A stretch of 64,000 bases of DNA from Streptomyces sp. ALI-76-A (GCF_030287445.1 NZ_JASVWB010000002.1:1612001-1676000), one strand, 5' to 3'. Shown: positions 25,995-35,568, counted from the stretch's first letter. A program made the numbers and translations. Notes: a model not told the origin generated them from the sequence alone.

Positions 25995-26941
25995 CGGGTC
26001 ACCTCCTTCAACAGCCGCTCCCAGTCGTCCAGGAAGCGGGTCAGTCCGTAGCGGGCGAGCGCCGCGGCGCGTGCGCCCTCGCCGACCGTGCGGGCGTGCG
26101 GCGGGTCGGCGAGGAAGTCCCGTACGGCGTCCTTGAGTACGTCGAGGCGGTTGGAGACCACCCCGGCGCCGGGCGGCACCGCCTCGGTCACCTCGGTGGT
26201 GGCGAGCGCCACCACCGGCATGCCGAGGTGCATGGCCTCCAGCAGGGACAGGCCCAGGGAGGTCCAGCGGACGGGATGGAGGTAGAGGCGGCGCCGGGCC
26301 ATCGCGGTGTGCAGCTCGCGCTGGACGAGTTCCTCGGCGCGGCACCGGTCGGGTGCCAGGCCCAGCCGGTCGGCGAGGCCGCTCGTGCCCATGCCGAAGA
26401 CGTCCACGGGGGCCACGGCGGCGAACTCGGGCAGCAGGTCGGTGCCGACGGTACGGCCGCGCCGCACGGGTTCGTTGACGACGACGGCGGCCCGGGGCAC
26501 CTCACCGGTCCACAGGTGGCCCGGGTCGACGATGCCGTGCTCGATGACGGCCGTGGGGAGGGGCCCGTTGTCCCACATCAGCCGGTTGAAGTGGGTGACG
26601 TGGACGAGGGTGGCGCCGGGGATGTCCGCGGCCGGGTGGCGGGTGTCGGGGACGTTCCCGTCCGGGGCGTTGTGCTCCAGGTACACCAGCGGCGGGCGGC
26701 GGCCCAGCCAGCGGTCGACGAGGTCCAGTTCGTGCGGACGCTGGAGGACGACGAGGTCGATGTCCTCGTCCCGCAGCCGCTCGGGCGGGACCTCGACGAC
26801 GGAGTCGGGCCAGTCGAAGGTGCGGGCCCGGCCCAGGCCGTCGGGTCCCCGGTCCGGGGTGACGGGCACGAGGTAGGTGTGCGGGCCCCGCACGAAGGCC
26901 GTGGTCCACGACCCGTGCACGTGCCAGAGAAGGATCCTCAT
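25991..26941 (-). CDS. GT4-like glycosyltransferase, divergent
   Basis: This 316-residue protein opens MRILLWHVHGSWTTAFVRGP and has HNAPDGNVPDT, VHVTHFNRLMWDNG, and a donor-site region LGLSLLEAMHLGMPVVALAT that matches the E-containing loop of GT4 transferases. The N-terminal half is unlike standard GT4. Similar proteins are found in actinobacterial glycan clusters. Overlaps of 4 bases on both sides place it in the operon. Donor unknown. Confidence 0.72.
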   Translation of the reverse strand: MRILLWHVHGSWTTAFVRGPHTYLVPVTPDRGPDGLGRARTFDWPDSVVEVPPERLRDEDIDLVVLQRPHELDLVDRWLGRRPPLVYLEHNAPDGNVPDTRHPAADIPGATLVHVTHFNRLMWDNGPLPTAVIEHGIVDPGHLWTGEVPRAAVVVNEPVRRGRTVGTDLLPEFAAVAPVDVFGMGTSGLADRLGLAPDRCRAEELVQRELHTAMARRRLYLHPVRWTSLGLSLLEAMHLGMPVVALATTEVTEAVPPGAGVVSNRLDVLKDAVRDFLADPPHARTVGEGARAAALARYGLTRFLDDWERLLKEVTR

Positions 26942-27945
26942 GACTCCCCCGCGGTCTGCTCGTCGGTCAGGAGCTTCTCCACGGCGGCGACCACGTCGTG
27001 TCCGGTCACCGACTCCAGGCACGGGTGGCCAGGCACCGGACAGGTCCGGGCCCTGCTGTCCGCGCAGGGCGCCAGCTGGTCGCCGAGCAGGACGTACGGC
27101 ACGCCGTACGGTCGCCAGCGCTCGGCGGGCACGACCGGCGCGAAGAGCGAGACGACGGGGGTGCCGACGGCGGCGGCGAGGTGGGCGGGCGCGGTGTTGC
27201 CGGTGACGACGGCGGCGGCCCCGGCCAGCACGCCGGCCAGTTCGGGGGCGTCGGTACGGCCACCGAGGTCCAGGCCGTGCTCGCCGGCGACGTGCGCGGT
27301 CAGGTCCCGCTCGTCCGGCCCGCCGGTCACCACCACCCGGTGCCCGGCCGCGGCCAGTTCGCGCACCGCCTCCGCGCTGCGCTGCGGACTCCAGGCCCGC
27401 GCGGGGACGCTGGCGCCGGGGTGCAGCACGACGTACGGCCCGGGGCCGGTGGCCCCGGCGGTGTGGGGCGGCGGCAGCACCCGCAGCCGGCCGTCGTCGA
27501 CCCGGGGGAACCCCGCGGCCCCGGCGAGGTCGAGCGCGGCCTCCACCTCGTGGACGTGCGGCGCGCGGTGGTGGCGTACGTCGAGGAGGGAGCCGGGATA
27601 GTCCTCGCTGTCCGCGGCGATGTGTCCCACCCCGGCCAGGCGCAGCAGCAGGGCGGTGGGCAGCGGGGACTGGTGGAACGAGGTCAGGATCAGGGCCGTG
27701 TCGGCGTCGACGGTGTCGATGAGCAGCTCGACCTCGCCGCGGCCGACGGGCGGGGGCGTGAATCCCACCCAGGGCGCGTCCCAGACCAGGATGTCGTCCA
27801 CGCCGGGCAGCAGGCGCGCGGCGGGCGCGCCGCGCGGTCCGCACAGCATCGTGACGGAGTCGGCGCGGGCGGCGACGGCCCGCACGGCGGGCCCGGCGAG
27901 CAGCACGTCGCCGAAGTTGTCGAGGCGGGCTACGAGGGCCTTCAC
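26938..27945 (-). CDS. Glycosyltransferase family 9 (second heptosyltransferase-like)
   Basis: This 335-residue GT-B enzyme has ALVARLDNFGDVLLAGPAVR, YVVLHPGASVPARAWSP, VVVTGGPDERDL, and AAVVTGNTAPAHLAAAVGTP with LFAPVVPAERW after it. It would transfer heptose from an ADP donor. GTG 27945 gives a 4-base overlap with gmhB and good spacing to GGAGG; ATG 27948 one codon earlier is the alternative. A C-terminal Cys-containing run (APCADSRARTCPVPGHPCLE) matches the conserved Cys loop of other GT9 members. Confidence 0.85.
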   Translation of the reverse strand: MKALVARLDNFGDVLLAGPAVRAVAARADSVTMLCGPRGAPAARLLPGVDDILVWDAPWVGFTPPPVGRGEVELLIDTVDADTALILTSFHQSPLPTALLLRLAGVGHIAADSEDYPGSLLDVRHHRAPHVHEVEAALDLAGAAGFPRVDDGRLRVLPPPHTAGATGPGPYVVLHPGASVPARAWSPQRSAEAVRELAAAGHRVVVTGGPDERDLTAHVAGEHGLDLGGRTDAPELAGVLAGAAAVVTGNTAPAHLAAAVGTPVVSLFAPVVPAERWRPYGVPYVLLGDQLAPCADSRARTCPVPGHPCLESVTGHDVVAAVEKLLTDEQTAGES

Positions 27946-28529
27946 CATGGCCTCCCGGTGTCGTGGCCGGCGTCGACGGGCCGTTCGGCGGCCGGGACGC
28001 CGTGCCGGGGCGACCCACTGACCGCCGTGCGCACGGCGGTCAGCAGATCCGGCGCCACGTGGTCCGCGCACGCCGTCTCCTCCGGCCGGGTCTGCGGGGT
28101 GGGGACGAGGACGCCGTGGGCGCCCGCCCGGCGCGCGGCCTCGACGTCGGCGCCGATGTCGCCGATGACGAGGCAGTCGGCGGGCGCGGCGCCCAGGCGT
28201 CCGGCCGCCCACAGGATCAGGCCCGGTGCGGGTTTGCGGCACGGGCAGCCCTCGTCGGGGCCGTGCGGGCACACGGCCCACACGTCGAACGGGCCGAGGA
28301 GGTCGTCGACGCGCTGGTTGACGCGGCGGACCTCGGCGTCGGTGAGCAGTCCGCGCGCGATGCCGGACTGGTTGGTGACGACTCCGGTGCGGATGCCCCG
28401 GGTGCGCAGCAGGTCGAGTGCCTCGCGGGCCCCGTCGACGGGGCGGACGAGGTCCGGGTCGCCGTTGTAGGGGACGTCGTGGACCAGGGTGCCGTCCCGG
28501 TCGAACAGCACGGCTGTGACGGGGTTCAC
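27942..28529 (-). CDS. gmhB: D-glycero-D-manno-heptose 1,7-bisphosphate phosphatase
   Basis: This 195-residue HAD-IIIA phosphatase has the nucleophile motif LFDRDGTL, GVVTNQSGIARG, and the zinc loop CPHGPDEGCPCRKPAPG that marks GmhB, then VIGDIGADVEAAR. It removes the C7 phosphate from heptose-1,7-bisphosphate between the two HldE steps. The GTG start has GGAGGTGG upstream. It overlaps the GT2 gene upstream by 4 bases. The zinc loop distinguishes it from a histidinol phosphatase. Confidence 0.9.
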   Translation of the reverse strand: MNPVTAVLFDRDGTLVHDVPYNGDPDLVRPVDGAREALDLLRTRGIRTGVVTNQSGIARGLLTDAEVRRVNQRVDDLLGPFDVWAVCPHGPDEGCPCRKPAPGLILWAAGRLGAAPADCLVIGDIGADVEAARRAGAHGVLVPTPQTRPEETACADHVAPDLLTAVRTAVSGSPRHGVPAAERPVDAGHDTGRPW

Positions 28530-29533
28530 CGCGCCACCTCCCGCCAGGCGGGCGCGGCTCGGTGGCGCCACAGTCCGCTCAGCCAGTGCCAGGTCGCCGC
28601 GGGCGGGATCAGCGCGCTGGTGAGGAGCATGGTCGTGACCTCGTCACGGATGCGCGGACCGGGGGTGATGCGGGCCCGGGCGAACTCGGCGGTGCCGACG
28701 GCCCAGCCGAGCGCGGCGGCCGCGGCGGCGCGACGGCGGCCGGTGACCGCGAGGGCGCACGCGGCGCCGCCGGCCGCGGTGACCGCGAGGTGGACGCGCC
28801 GGCGTCCGCGCGGCGCGGCCGCCTTCTCCCACCAGTCGGGGCCGTGCAGCCGCCGCATCAGGGCGTCGTCGGCGTTGCCGCGCTGGGCGCGCAGGGACAC
28901 CCAGCGGTCGGCGGGCCGCACCGGGTGGCGGGTGGTGCGGCGGCCCTGGCGGACGCGCCAGCCGGCGTCGAGGACGCGCAGGGCCAGGTCGGCGTCCTCC
29001 CGGAAGGCGCGCCGGAAGCGTTCGTCGAAGCCGGCGACCTGCTTCAGCGCGTCGGTGCGGTAGGCCATGTCGGCGGTGATCCAGCGGGCCGTCGCGAGAC
29101 CGGCGGTGCCCCGTTCCCAGTCGGTGGGGCGGCGCTCACCGGGCAGCGGCACGGTGATGACGCCCTGGCTGCCCGCGGTGTCGGGGGTCGCGTCGGCCAA
29201 GTCCCGCGCCAGCTGCTCGCACCAGCGCGGTCCGACCTGGACGTCGTCGTCGAGGAAGGCCACCCAGGGCGCGGAGACCACGCGCCAGCCGGTGTTGCGG
29301 GCGGCGGCGGGTCCGCGTCCCCCGCTCGCCACGACCCTCGCGCGTCCGCGCAGGTCGCCGAGGAGGCTCAGCGGGTGCTCCAGCGCCTGCGGGTCGGGGT
29401 CGGGCCCGGGGCGGTCGTCGACGAGGACGATCTCGTCCGGCTGCGGTCCGGTCGCGGCGGCGAGCGCGGCGAGGCAGTCGGCGAGGGTGCCGCGGACGAG
29501 CGTCGGGATCACGACGGCGTAGGCCGTGCTCAT
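28526..29533 (-). CDS. Glycosyltransferase family 2 with C-terminal membrane segments
   Basis: This 335-residue protein has an N-terminal GT-A domain with AVVIPTLVRGTLADCLAALA, LVDDRPGP and the metal site AFLDDDVQVGPRWCEQLA, then AGFDERFRRAFREDADLALR. The last 90 residues contain hydrophobic stretches (LAVTAAGGAACALAVTG, LGWAVGTAEFARA) suggesting membrane association. It would add an early sugar near a lipid-linked acceptor (inference). Overlaps of 4 bases on both sides. Confidence 0.83.
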   Translation of the reverse strand: MSTAYAVVIPTLVRGTLADCLAALAAATGPQPDEIVLVDDRPGPDPDPQALEHPLSLLGDLRGRARVVASGGRGPAAARNTGWRVVSAPWVAFLDDDVQVGPRWCEQLARDLADATPDTAGSQGVITVPLPGERRPTDWERGTAGLATARWITADMAYRTDALKQVAGFDERFRRAFREDADLALRVLDAGWRVRQGRRTTRHPVRPADRWVSLRAQRGNADDALMRRLHGPDWWEKAAAPRGRRRVHLAVTAAGGAACALAVTGRRRAAAAAALGWAVGTAEFARARITPGPRIRDEVTTMLLTSALIPPAATWHWLSGLWRHRAAPAWREVAR

Positions 29534-31155
29534 GCGAACGCCTTCCCCCGGCGCACCGCGAACGGCCCGATGGCCAGCAGGTCCACGGGCGCGGAGCCGA
29601 AGCACTCCAGGGCGTCGCGGGGGTCGTCGACCATGGGCCGGCCGGCGGTGTTGAGGCTGGTGTTGACGACCACGGGCAGTCCGGTGCGCTGTTCGAAGGC
29701 GCGCAGCATCCGCGCCACCAGCGGCTCCTGCCGCTCCTCGACGGTCTGGATGCGGGCGGTGCCGTCGACGTGCACCACGGCCGGGATCCGGTCGCGCCAC
29801 TCACGGGCCACGTCGTGCACGAACAGCATGTACGGGCTGGGCAGCGGCCCGGTGAACAGGTCGTGGGCCCGGTCGGCGAGGACCATGGGCGCGACCGGCC
29901 GGAACTCCTCACGCCCCTTGACGTGGTTGAGGCGCTCCAGGTTCTCGGCGCGGCCGGGGTGGGCCAGCAGGGAGCGGTGTCCGAGGGCGCGCGGACCGTA
30001 CTCGCTGCGTCCCTGGAACCAGGCCACGATCCCGTCCCGGGCCAGTTCCTCCGCGACCGTCTCGGCGATGTCGTCGGGGCGTTCGTACGGTACGGCGGCC
30101 TGGTCGAGCCAGGCGCGCAGTTCCTCCTCGTTCCAGCCGCGGCCGAGGTCGGCTCCGGGCATGGCCCGCGGGTTGTCCGCCACGTGGAGGGCTCCGCCGA
30201 GCGCGGTGCCGGCGTCCCCGGCGGCGGGCTGCACCCAGACGTGCCGGTACGGGCCGCGCTCGGCGATCTTGGAGTTGGCGACGCAGTTGAGGGCGACACC
30301 GCCGGCCATGGTGAGCGCCTCGCCCCCGGCCTCGCGGTGCAGCCAGTGGACGAGTTCGAGCAGCAGCTCTTCGAGGACGGCCTGGGTGCTGGCGGCGAGG
30401 TCGGCGTGCTCCTGCGTCCACTCCTCCCCCTCGACGCGGGGCGGGGCGAGGGCGGCCCAGTCGACGCCGTGGGCGCGGAAGCCGCCGTCACCGGTCGGGT
30501 GGACGTACTGCCGCAGCTGGGGCAGGAAGCGCGGTTTGCCGTAGGAGGCGAGCGCCATCACCTTGTACTCGTCGCTGCTGCGCAGGAAGCCGAGGTGCTC
30601 GGTCAGCTCCTCGTAGAGCAGGCCGAGGGAGTGGGGCAGCGCCTGCGCGGCCAGGGTGTCGAGCTTGCCGTCGCGGTAGCGGCCGGCCAGGTGGGAGGCG
30701 GCCTCACCGCGCCCGTCGAGCACCAGCACGGCGCTGTCCGGGTGCGGGCAGGCGAGCCCGGCTGAGGCGGCGTGGGCCACGTGGTGGGGGACGAAGACCA
30801 CCCGGTCCGGGTCCAGGCCGGGCAGGGCGTCGGCGAGGAACTCGGGGGCGCGCCGCGCGTAGTCCAGCCGCAGCGGGTCCCAGGGGTCGAAGAGGCCCAT
30901 CTCGGAAGCGGGCCGGGCCAGGGCGGGGTCGAAGGAGTAGGTGACGGCGTCCAGTTCCTCCGGCCGGACGCCCGCGTGGTCCAGACACCACCGGGCGGAG
31001 AGCTCGGGCAGTTCCCAGGCGGAGAACGGCACCGGTCGCTTCCCGTGTTTGCGGCGGCTGAAACGCTCTTCCTCGGCGGCCGCGATCGTCTGTCCGTCGA
31101 TCACGAGAGCGGCGGCCGGGTCATGGAACAGGGCGTTGATGCCAAGGATGCGCAT
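29530..31155 (-). CDS. O-carbamoyltransferase (NodU/CmcH family)
   Basis: This 541-residue enzyme has the N-terminal ASKHA-like domain with GINALFHDPAAALVIDG, HHVAHAASA, KVMALASYGKP and GGVALNCVANSKI, and the C-terminal YrdC-like region with YGPRALGHRSLLA. Members transfer a carbamoyl group from carbamoyl phosphate through carbamoyl-adenylate to a hydroxyl of a sugar or antibiotic. It is the first gene of the minus-strand operon and overlaps the next gene by 4 bases, which suggests that the heptose-containing glycan or its precursor is carbamoylated. ATG 31155 has a GGAG about 10 bases upstream. Confidence 0.9.
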   Translation of the reverse strand: MRILGINALFHDPAAALVIDGQTIAAAEEERFSRRKHGKRPVPFSAWELPELSARWCLDHAGVRPEELDAVTYSFDPALARPASEMGLFDPWDPLRLDYARRAPEFLADALPGLDPDRVVFVPHHVAHAASAGLACPHPDSAVLVLDGRGEAASHLAGRYRDGKLDTLAAQALPHSLGLLYEELTEHLGFLRSSDEYKVMALASYGKPRFLPQLRQYVHPTGDGGFRAHGVDWAALAPPRVEGEEWTQEHADLAASTQAVLEELLLELVHWLHREAGGEALTMAGGVALNCVANSKIAERGPYRHVWVQPAAGDAGTALGGALHVADNPRAMPGADLGRGWNEEELRAWLDQAAVPYERPDDIAETVAEELARDGIVAWFQGRSEYGPRALGHRSLLAHPGRAENLERLNHVKGREEFRPVAPMVLADRAHDLFTGPLPSPYMLFVHDVAREWRDRIPAVVHVDGTARIQTVEERQEPLVARMLRAFEQRTGLPVVVNTSLNTAGRPMVDDPRDALECFGSAPVDLLAIGPFAVRRGKAFA

Positions 31156-31648
31156 GGGGGGTTGCTCCGTCCCGGAGGCTGGTGGGATCACGCTTCCGGC
31201 TTGGCGAGTGCCGCCGGGGCGGCTGTCTCAAACAAATGGAGACAACTCAGGACAAACCAGCTGCATTTTTCACACTGTGCAGTGTCCCGCACACGAGTGG
31301 TCACGGCGACCCGGGTGACAGCGACAGCTGACTGCCGGGCTCGAAGCGTGCTGCGGCCGACTCGCCGGGAGACGCGGAGCGAGGGGAATGCGGACGCGGA
31401 GCGGGGCGCCGCCGGTCGCGGGTCGGGCGGGAGCGATGCCTCGGCCCTCACGGGCAGGGCAGGGCCCCTCACGGGCAGGGCACGGACAGACGTGCCGGGC
31501 TTCGCACCCCGGCCGGGAGCCGCTCACGTACGGGGCGGGAGCCGCCGACACGCGTCGGCACCATGATCCCGCCGGGCGGCCCGAAGCGCGCCGGGTCCGC
31601 GACGCGAGCGCCGGGCGGGGCGGGAGGAAGGAGCGGTCGGCCCCCGGA
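31156..31648. other. AT-richer intergenic region with inverted repeats upstream of the heptose operon
   Basis: This 493-base gap holds the probable promoter of the 11-gene operon. At about 31220-31290 the sequence becomes markedly AT-richer than its surroundings. It contains TGTCTC-N9-GAGACA (31224-31229 with 31239-31244) and ACACTG-TG-CAGTGT (31272-31277 with 31280-31285), both perfect. I could not place -35 and -10 hexamers with confidence. Further right, a CCTCACGGGCAGGGCA word repeats twice near 31445-31482. No coding frame is convincing. Confidence 0.55.
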
Positions 31649-32611
<963 letters not shown>

Positions 32612-32759
32612 CCGGCTCTCCTCACTTCGCCGTTCTCTGCATGGTGACCTGAGTAACGCCGGAGCGAAATCGGACAACGCGCGGGCCGACCCCCGGCGGA
32701 TCGCGAAGTGAGAGTGCGCGGTCAGGGGGAAGAAGAAGCGGCAACTTAGGGAGGATGTC

Positions 32760-33983
32760 GTGAACGGTGACGTGTTGGGGCTGGGGGACGTCCTGGCGGA
32801 GGCGGAGCACGCCTCGCCGGTGGAGTCGGTCGACGTCGTGGCACGGAACCTGCAGAAGCGGTTCGGAGCGGCCGGTGTGTCGTTCCTCTTCGTCGACCTG
32901 ATCGGAGAGGAACTCGTCCGGCTCAGCACGGCCGACGGGGCACCGGGCGCTCCCGGGGCGCCGCGCATCGGCCTGCGCGGCAGCGCGTACGAGAGGGTCC
33001 TGAGGTCCCAGCGTCTGCACGTGAAGCCGGACGGGGAGGGCGGCCATCTGGCGATATCGCCCGTCACCAACCGCGGCGACTGCATCGGCGTACTGGAGAT
33101 GACCCTGCCGCACGCCGACGAGACCGTGTTGCGCCAGGTGGGTGAGGCGGCTCACGCGCTGGCGTACATCGTCGTCACCGACCGGCGCTTCACCGACCTG
33201 TATCACGGGCGCAGACGCACCACGCCCACCAGCCTGGCCGCCGAGATCCAGCACCAGCTGCTGCCCTCCGCCCCCTGCTGCGAGGCCGCGCAGTTCGCCG
33301 TCGCGGGCGGGCTGGTGCCGGCCGATGACATCGGCGGCGACACCTACGACTACGCCCTGGACCGGGACACGCTGCACCTGTCCATCACGGACGCCATGGG
33401 CCACGACACCGAGTCGGCCCTGCTGGCCACCCTGCTGCTCGGCGCCCTGCGCGGTGCCCGGCGCTCCGGGTGCGACATCGGGGAACAGGCCCGCCGGGCA
33501 CACCGGGCGCTGCTCGACCACGACCGCGGCATGGCCACCGGCCAGCTGCTGCGCGTCCGCCTCGAGGACGGCAGCGTCCAGCTGATCAACGCCGGTCACC
33601 CGCGACCGTTGCTCCTGCGCGACGGGACCGTGGAGGAACTGACGGTCTTCGCCAACCTGCCCTTCGGCATCGTCTCCCCCATCCCCTACCGGGTCCAGCA
33701 GCTGGACCTCCGTCCCGGCGACCGGCTGGTCATGCTCACCGACGGCATGCAGGAACGCGCCGCGGCCGGCGTGGACCTGCCCGCGCTGATCCGCGACACC
33801 CGCGGGGTCCACCCGCGCGAGGCCGTCGGCGTGCTGGTCGGCGCCGTCCGCGACGCGTGCGCGGGCAGCCTCGAGGACGACGCGACGGTGATGTGCCTGG
33901 ACTGGTACGGGACCGACCCCGTCAGCCACCGCACCGGCCTCGACGACGGCTTCCCGTTCCTGACGCCGGAGGCGTGGCCCTGA
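32760..33983 (+). CDS. GAF-like PP2C (SpoIIE-type) protein phosphatase
   Basis: This 407-residue protein has an N-terminal GAF-like sensor domain (about 1-150) followed by a SpoIIE PP2C domain. Metal motifs are ADDIGGDTYDYAL, SITDAMGHDTESALLATL, INAGHPRPLLL and VMLTDGMQE. It would dephosphorylate an anti-sigma antagonist. Compared with the phosphatase at 16.8 kb it lacks the PAS and second GAF. The GTG start has GGGAGGA about 7 bases upstream. It diverges from the epimerase gene with 148 bases between. Confidence 0.85.
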   Translation: MNGDVLGLGDVLAEAEHASPVESVDVVARNLQKRFGAAGVSFLFVDLIGEELVRLSTADGAPGAPGAPRIGLRGSAYERVLRSQRLHVKPDGEGGHLAISPVTNRGDCIGVLEMTLPHADETVLRQVGEAAHALAYIVVTDRRFTDLYHGRRRTTPTSLAAEIQHQLLPSAPCCEAAQFAVAGGLVPADDIGGDTYDYALDRDTLHLSITDAMGHDTESALLATLLLGALRGARRSGCDIGEQARRAHRALLDHDRGMATGQLLRVRLEDGSVQLINAGHPRPLLLRDGTVEELTVFANLPFGIVSPIPYRVQQLDLRPGDRLVMLTDGMQERAAAGVDLPALIRDTRGVHPREAVGVLVGAVRDACAGSLEDDATVMCLDWYGTDPVSHRTGLDDGFPFLTPEAWP

Positions 33984-34096
33984 GGGGGCCCGGACGGCGT
34001 CCCCGCGTCTTCCCGGACCGACCGGGGTGCCCTCGCGGCCGACGGCATCCGGGCCGAGGAACCCGCCGGGTGCCGGGCACTCGTGATGCCCACCGG

Positions 34097-34120
34097 GTGT
34101 GACCGGGTCCCCCGGGGTAC
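34097..34120 (+). promoter_or_regulatory. Candidate sigma-B-type promoter of the 34.2 kb operon
   Basis: GTGT at 34097-34100, a 14-base spacer and GGGTAC at 34115-34120 match GNNT-N14-16-GGGTAY. It lies 60 bases upstream of ATG 34180, on the same strand. Confidence 0.5.
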
Positions 34121-34179
34121 TCGCACGGACGTCGACGCCGACGTCGCCGACGCGCACCGCTCACGAAGGGAGAGGCCTG

Positions 34180-34737
34180 ATGGACGACCGTCCGAACCGA
34201 TCCGACACGGACCTGCTCGGCATCTACCTCAACGATCACCTCGCCGGAGCCGCGCTCGCCGTGGACCGGGCGCGGCTGCTGGCCGACACCGAGTCCGAAC
34301 GGGACCCGGCACTCGCCGACGCGGTGCGGTCGGTCACCGAGGAGATCACCGAGGACCGGGCGGGCCTCCTGGAGATCATGCGGAGCCTGGAGATTCCAGT
34401 CCGCCGCTACAAGATCGCAGCGGGCCGGCTCGCCGAGAAGGCGGGCCGTCTCAAGGGCAACGGCCGGCTCGTCCGCCGTTCCCCGCTCAGCCCCATGCTG
34501 GAGCTGGAGCTGCTGCGTCTGGGCGTGGAGGGGAAGGCCGCCGCCTGGCGGACACTGCGCCGGCTGTCGGACGCCGACACCCGCCTCGATGCCGGGCAGC
34601 TCGACCTGCTGCTCGAACGCGCCCACCGCCAGCTGGACACGCTGGAACAGCTGCGTCTGCGCCAGGTCACCCGGTCCTTCCAACGCGGCGGTGACCAGCC
34701 CGACAGCCCACCCGTACCCCAGGAGTCCTTCTCATGA
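34180..34737 (+). CDS. Helical hypothetical protein, 185 aa
   Basis: A charged, mostly helical protein: LLGIYLNDHLAGAALAVDRA, AVRSVTEEITEDRAGLLEIM, and a Leu-rich LELELLRLGVEGKAAAWRTL. The order of helices resembles four-helix bundles of the ferritin-like type, but I see no metal-ligand pattern. GAAGGGAGAG precedes the ATG. Its stop overlaps the start of the small SQAEG peptide by 4 bases. A sigma-B-like promoter precedes it. No named family recognised. Confidence 0.65.
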   Translation: MDDRPNRSDTDLLGIYLNDHLAGAALAVDRARLLADTESERDPALADAVRSVTEEITEDRAGLLEIMRSLEIPVRRYKIAAGRLAEKAGRLKGNGRLVRRSPLSPMLELELLRLGVEGKAAAWRTLRRLSDADTRLDAGQLDLLLERAHRQLDTLEQLRLRQVTRSFQRGGDQPDSPPVPQESFS

Positions 34738-34901
34738 GCGACCACACGCCCTCCCAGGCCGAAGGCGAGCCCGACGACACCGACACGCGGAACACCGCCG
34801 GCCATCCGGCACCGGACCACCCGACGCCGTCCCAGGCCGAGGGCGACCGCGACGACGCCGACGACAGCGACGCGGTGGACGGCGGGGACGACAGCCCCTG
34901 A
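34734..34901 (+). CDS. Small acidic SQAEG-motif peptide (55 aa)
   Basis: This 55-residue peptide opens MSDHTPSQAEGEPDD and carries a second TPSQAEGDRDDADD, then an Asp-rich tail. It has no hydrophobic segment. The ATG overlaps the preceding stop by 4 bases, and AGGAG lies 9 bases upstream. It is a shortened paralogue of the peptide at 10058. It looks intrinsically disordered. A strong hairpin follows. Confidence 0.65.
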   Translation: MSDHTPSQAEGEPDDTDTRNTAGHPAPDHPTPSQAEGDRDDADDSDAVDGGDDSP

Positions 34902-34914
34902 ACGGCCTCGTCGT

Positions 34915-34953
34915 CGAACGCCGGAGGAGCTGGCCTCAGCCCTCCGGCGTTCG
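34915..34953 (+). terminator. Hairpin terminator after the SQAEG peptide gene
   Basis: A 13-bp perfect outer stem (34915-34927 with 34941-34953) encloses an inner GCTG/CAGC stem with a 4-base loop. It begins 14 bases after the stop codon. Confidence 0.75.
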
Positions 34954-35047
34954 TGGAGCGGGGTCCGCGGCGGAGCCCCCGGAAGGACGGGAACGGGTAG
35001 GGGCGGCGGGGCCGACACGGGCGGGGTCGAAACAAGCGTCCCCCGTC

Positions 35048-35345
35048 CGGGAGCCGGACGTCGGGCCGATCCACCCTGACCACGGTGATCCGTACACCCG
35101 TTGCCGCGTCATCACGAGCATCGGCACCGAGGCCGACGCCGCCCTGTTCCGCCATCGGGTGGCGCGTCACCGGCCTCACAACGCACGTCGGCGAACGGCA
35201 GTCGGCGGAGTTCCGCCACACCGAGCACCAGCGGCAGAACCCGTCGACTGACCGCTGCCCGCCCTCGCCTCCGTGCTGGATGGCCACGGCGGTCCGGGCG
35301 GTCGAGGCGACGGCCTCACCCGTCCGCGCCCGGGCACGGAGCCGA
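35048..35345 (+). pseudogene. Frameshifted remnant of a ferritin-like gene paralogous to 4303-5502
   Basis: Reading about 35060-35165 gives GPIHPDHGDPYTRCRVIT, a near copy of the N-terminal block of the intact ferritin-like protein (TPIDPDHSDPYTRCRVIT), then ALFRHRVARH against IMFSHQLARN. In the next frame QSAEFRHTEHQRQ matches QLAEVRYIEHQQQ. A third frame gives LPALASVLDGHGG against LLPGVSSVLETTI. So at least two frameshifts and a truncation have destroyed it, and the last two-thirds are absent or unrecognisable. The rest of the gap up to 35568 shows nothing I can name. Confidence 0.75.
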
Positions 35346-35568
35346 CGGCGCGGAACCTCACCGTCGGCCCGTCGGCCGCTGGTCGGCCGCACTCGGGACG
35401 GCATCCGCCAGGACCTGGGCAGGGACGGCTGACCGGAGGCTCCCGGGCGCTTCCGTCCGGTCCACCGCCGGCGTGGGGCAGGCATCGGACGGTCTCTTCC
35501 GCGGCGGCGACCGGCTCCGCGACGACCTCGTCCGGGGCGAAGACGCACGCGGCGTCGCCGAGTGCTGC

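Noticed and set aside
28562-30544. 660-codon plus-strand open frame opposite the GT2 and carbamoyltransferase genes
   Set aside because: It is antisense to two genes with clear motifs, has Gly/Arg/Val-rich composition typical of GC-rich shadow frames, and no family resemblance.
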